Positions 63,148-64,000 of a stretch of 64,000 bases of DNA are shown one piece after another. Both the position numbers and the translations under genes were made by a program. Source of the stretch: Leucobacter musarum subsp. musarum (GTDB lineage Bacteria; Actinomycetota; Actinomycetes; Actinomycetales; Microbacteriaceae); assembly GCF_001273845.1 (NCBI RefSeq), contig NZ_JHBW01000086.1, forward strand, positions 96,294-160,293. The letters run 5' to 3'. The notes under the pieces are model-generated. The model was given only the letters and a program-made list of their open reading frames with translations, searched no databases and was not told the origin of the DNA. Numbering within the stretch: the first letter of the stretch is position 1; every line of letters begins with the position of its first letter.

Positions 63148-64000
63148 ACCGGTCGACCACCCGTTGAAGAGCACGCGGCCGACCTGGTTCGCGAGGGCCG
63201 CGACGAGTGCGCGCAGGGCGTCCGCGTTCTCGGTCTCGCCGGTGGCCTCGGCAGCGCTCAGGTGCACCGTGCCCGAGAGATTGCCCTCGTAGAATTCGGG
63301 CATGAGTGCGGCGAGGTCGGTGCCCTCGGGTACCTCGACGAGGATGGAGAGCGGGCCGAACGACTCCTCGAGGAGCGCCTCGCGGCCGGCACGGAAGTCG
63401 TCGAGTGCGATCGAGACGATGGTCGGCGTCACCCAGCCCTGGCCGTCATCGTCGAAGCGGATGCCGCCGGCGATGACGGGGCGCGCGCCCGCGGTGCCGA
63501 GCACGGCGGTGCGGCGCTCGTCGTAGCTCTGCGCAATGCGCGGGTCGAGCAGCCGGTGCTCGGGCACATCGGTGGCATTGGTGAGGATCGCATCAGCGAG
63601 CGAGCTGCCGACGGGCACGAAGGCGAAGCCGGGCTTGGTGCAGAGCTGGCCCGCGGAACCCGCGACGCTGGTGAGGTATCCGGTGGCGATCTCATCGGCG
63701 CGCTCGGCGATCGCCTCTGCGGTGATGAAGACCGGGTTCACGCTGCCGAGCTCACCGAAGAATGGGATGGGAGCCGGGCGATTCGCCGCGATGTCGGCGA
63801 GCAGCCGACCGACGCGGATCGACCCCGTGAATGAGCCGGCCTTGATGCGCGGATCCTTGAGCACCTCGACGCCCGCTTCGCGGCCGTGGATGAGCTGGAA
63901 TGCGCCCTCGGGCATCCCCGCTTCGGCGAGCGCGCGAGTAGCGACCTTGGCGGTCGCGTCTGACAGCTCGGCGTGGCTCGAGTGGGCTTTGACGATGAGG
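62917..64000 (-). CDS. Aldehyde dehydrogenase, paralog of the first (start outside window)
   Basis: The gene is cut by the window end; 360 residues are visible. The frame is open to base 64000, where it reads LIVKAHSSHAELSDATAKV, matching the first enzyme. Catalytic residues are conserved (GSAGQLCTKPG, FFGELGSVNP). The last 80 residues are identical to the paralog apart from one position at the edge (WST for WPT), while the rest differs at many places. The likely role is the same oxidation in the same pathway or a related substrate. Confidence 0.9.
   Translation of the reverse strand, partial: LIVKAHSSHAELSDATAKVATRALAEAGMPEGAFQLIHGREAGVEVLKDPRIKAGSFTGSIRVGRLLADIAANRPAPIPFFGELGSVNPVFITAEAIAERADEIATGYLTSVAGSAGQLCTKPGFAFVPVGSSLADAILTNATDVPEHRLLDPRIAQSYDERRTAVLGTAGARPVIAGGIRFDDDGQGWVTPTIVSIALDDFRAGREALLEESFGPLSILVEVPEGTDLAALMPEFYEGNLSGTVHLSAAEATGETENADALRALVAALANQVGRVLFNGWSTGVAVTPAQQHGGPWPATTNDASTSVGTAAITRFLRPVAFQNAPAALLPEALSDDNPLGVPQQIAPAGESQSWGARWR

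Overview
This is a 64-kb, high-GC window from an actinobacterial chromosome. The housekeeping gene order (truA-rplM-rpsI-glmM, coaA divergent from glmS, acpS-tsaE-tsaB-rimI-tsaD, CIRCE-groES, guaB/guaB3/guaA, sucCD next to a DUF6350 membrane protein, purN-purH), the two DUF4190 proteins and the many apparently leaderless genes fit the family Microbacteriaceae. Leucobacter or a close relative is my best guess from general familiarity; no search was run. I saw no tRNA, rRNA, CRISPR array, prophage or transposase gene.

Bases 1-46,100 are mostly conserved core genes. They cover a sortase-anchored surface protein (start missing), an acyltransferase, pseudouridylation of tRNA and two ribosomal proteins, amino-sugar and cell-wall precursor synthesis (glmM, glmS), CoA synthesis (coaA), the t6A tRNA-modification set (tsaE, tsaB, tsaD with rimI), a CIRCE-controlled groES without groEL, GMP synthesis (guaB, guaB3, guaA), the helicase PcrA, a pair of overlapping diguanylate cyclases, succinyl-CoA ligase (sucCD), a TPP-riboswitch thiamine uptake module that lacks its own ABC ATPase, and purine synthesis (purN, purH). 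At least fourteen genes have a TANNNT-type -10 box ending only 6-7 bases (once 10) before the start codon, so leaderless transcription seems common.

Bases about 46,100-64,000 are accessory. Two divergent operons meet at 53,052-53,254. Leftward run a lipoprotein sugar-binding protein, an RbsA-type ATPase, two RbsC-type permeases and an aldehyde dehydrogenase. Rightward run a Gfo/Idh/MocA oxidoreductase, a xylose-isomerase-like TIM-barrel protein, a short-chain dehydrogenase, a DUF4432 epimerase-like protein, a CaiB-type CoA-transferase, a solute-binding-protein fold without a signal peptide, a crotonase with both catalytic glutamates, an FAH-fold protein and a LacI-type regulator. A 14-bp LacI-type palindrome lies where the two divergent promoters interlock. 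A second aldehyde dehydrogenase closes the window.

My reading is an oxidative sugar or sugar-acid pathway ending in 2-oxoglutarate semialdehyde and 2-oxoglutarate. No IlvD- or enolase-type sugar-acid dehydratase is visible. The translationally coupled CoA-transferase / cytosolic binding protein / crotonase trio may supply an unusual CoA-thioester route for that step; this is a hypothesis. The two aldehyde dehydrogenase genes share a nearly identical 232-bp 3' block 16.1 kb apart, which suggests gene conversion or partial duplication. Three copies of one REP-like palindrome, with partly compensated arm changes, lie at 46.2, 46.7 and 62.8 kb.
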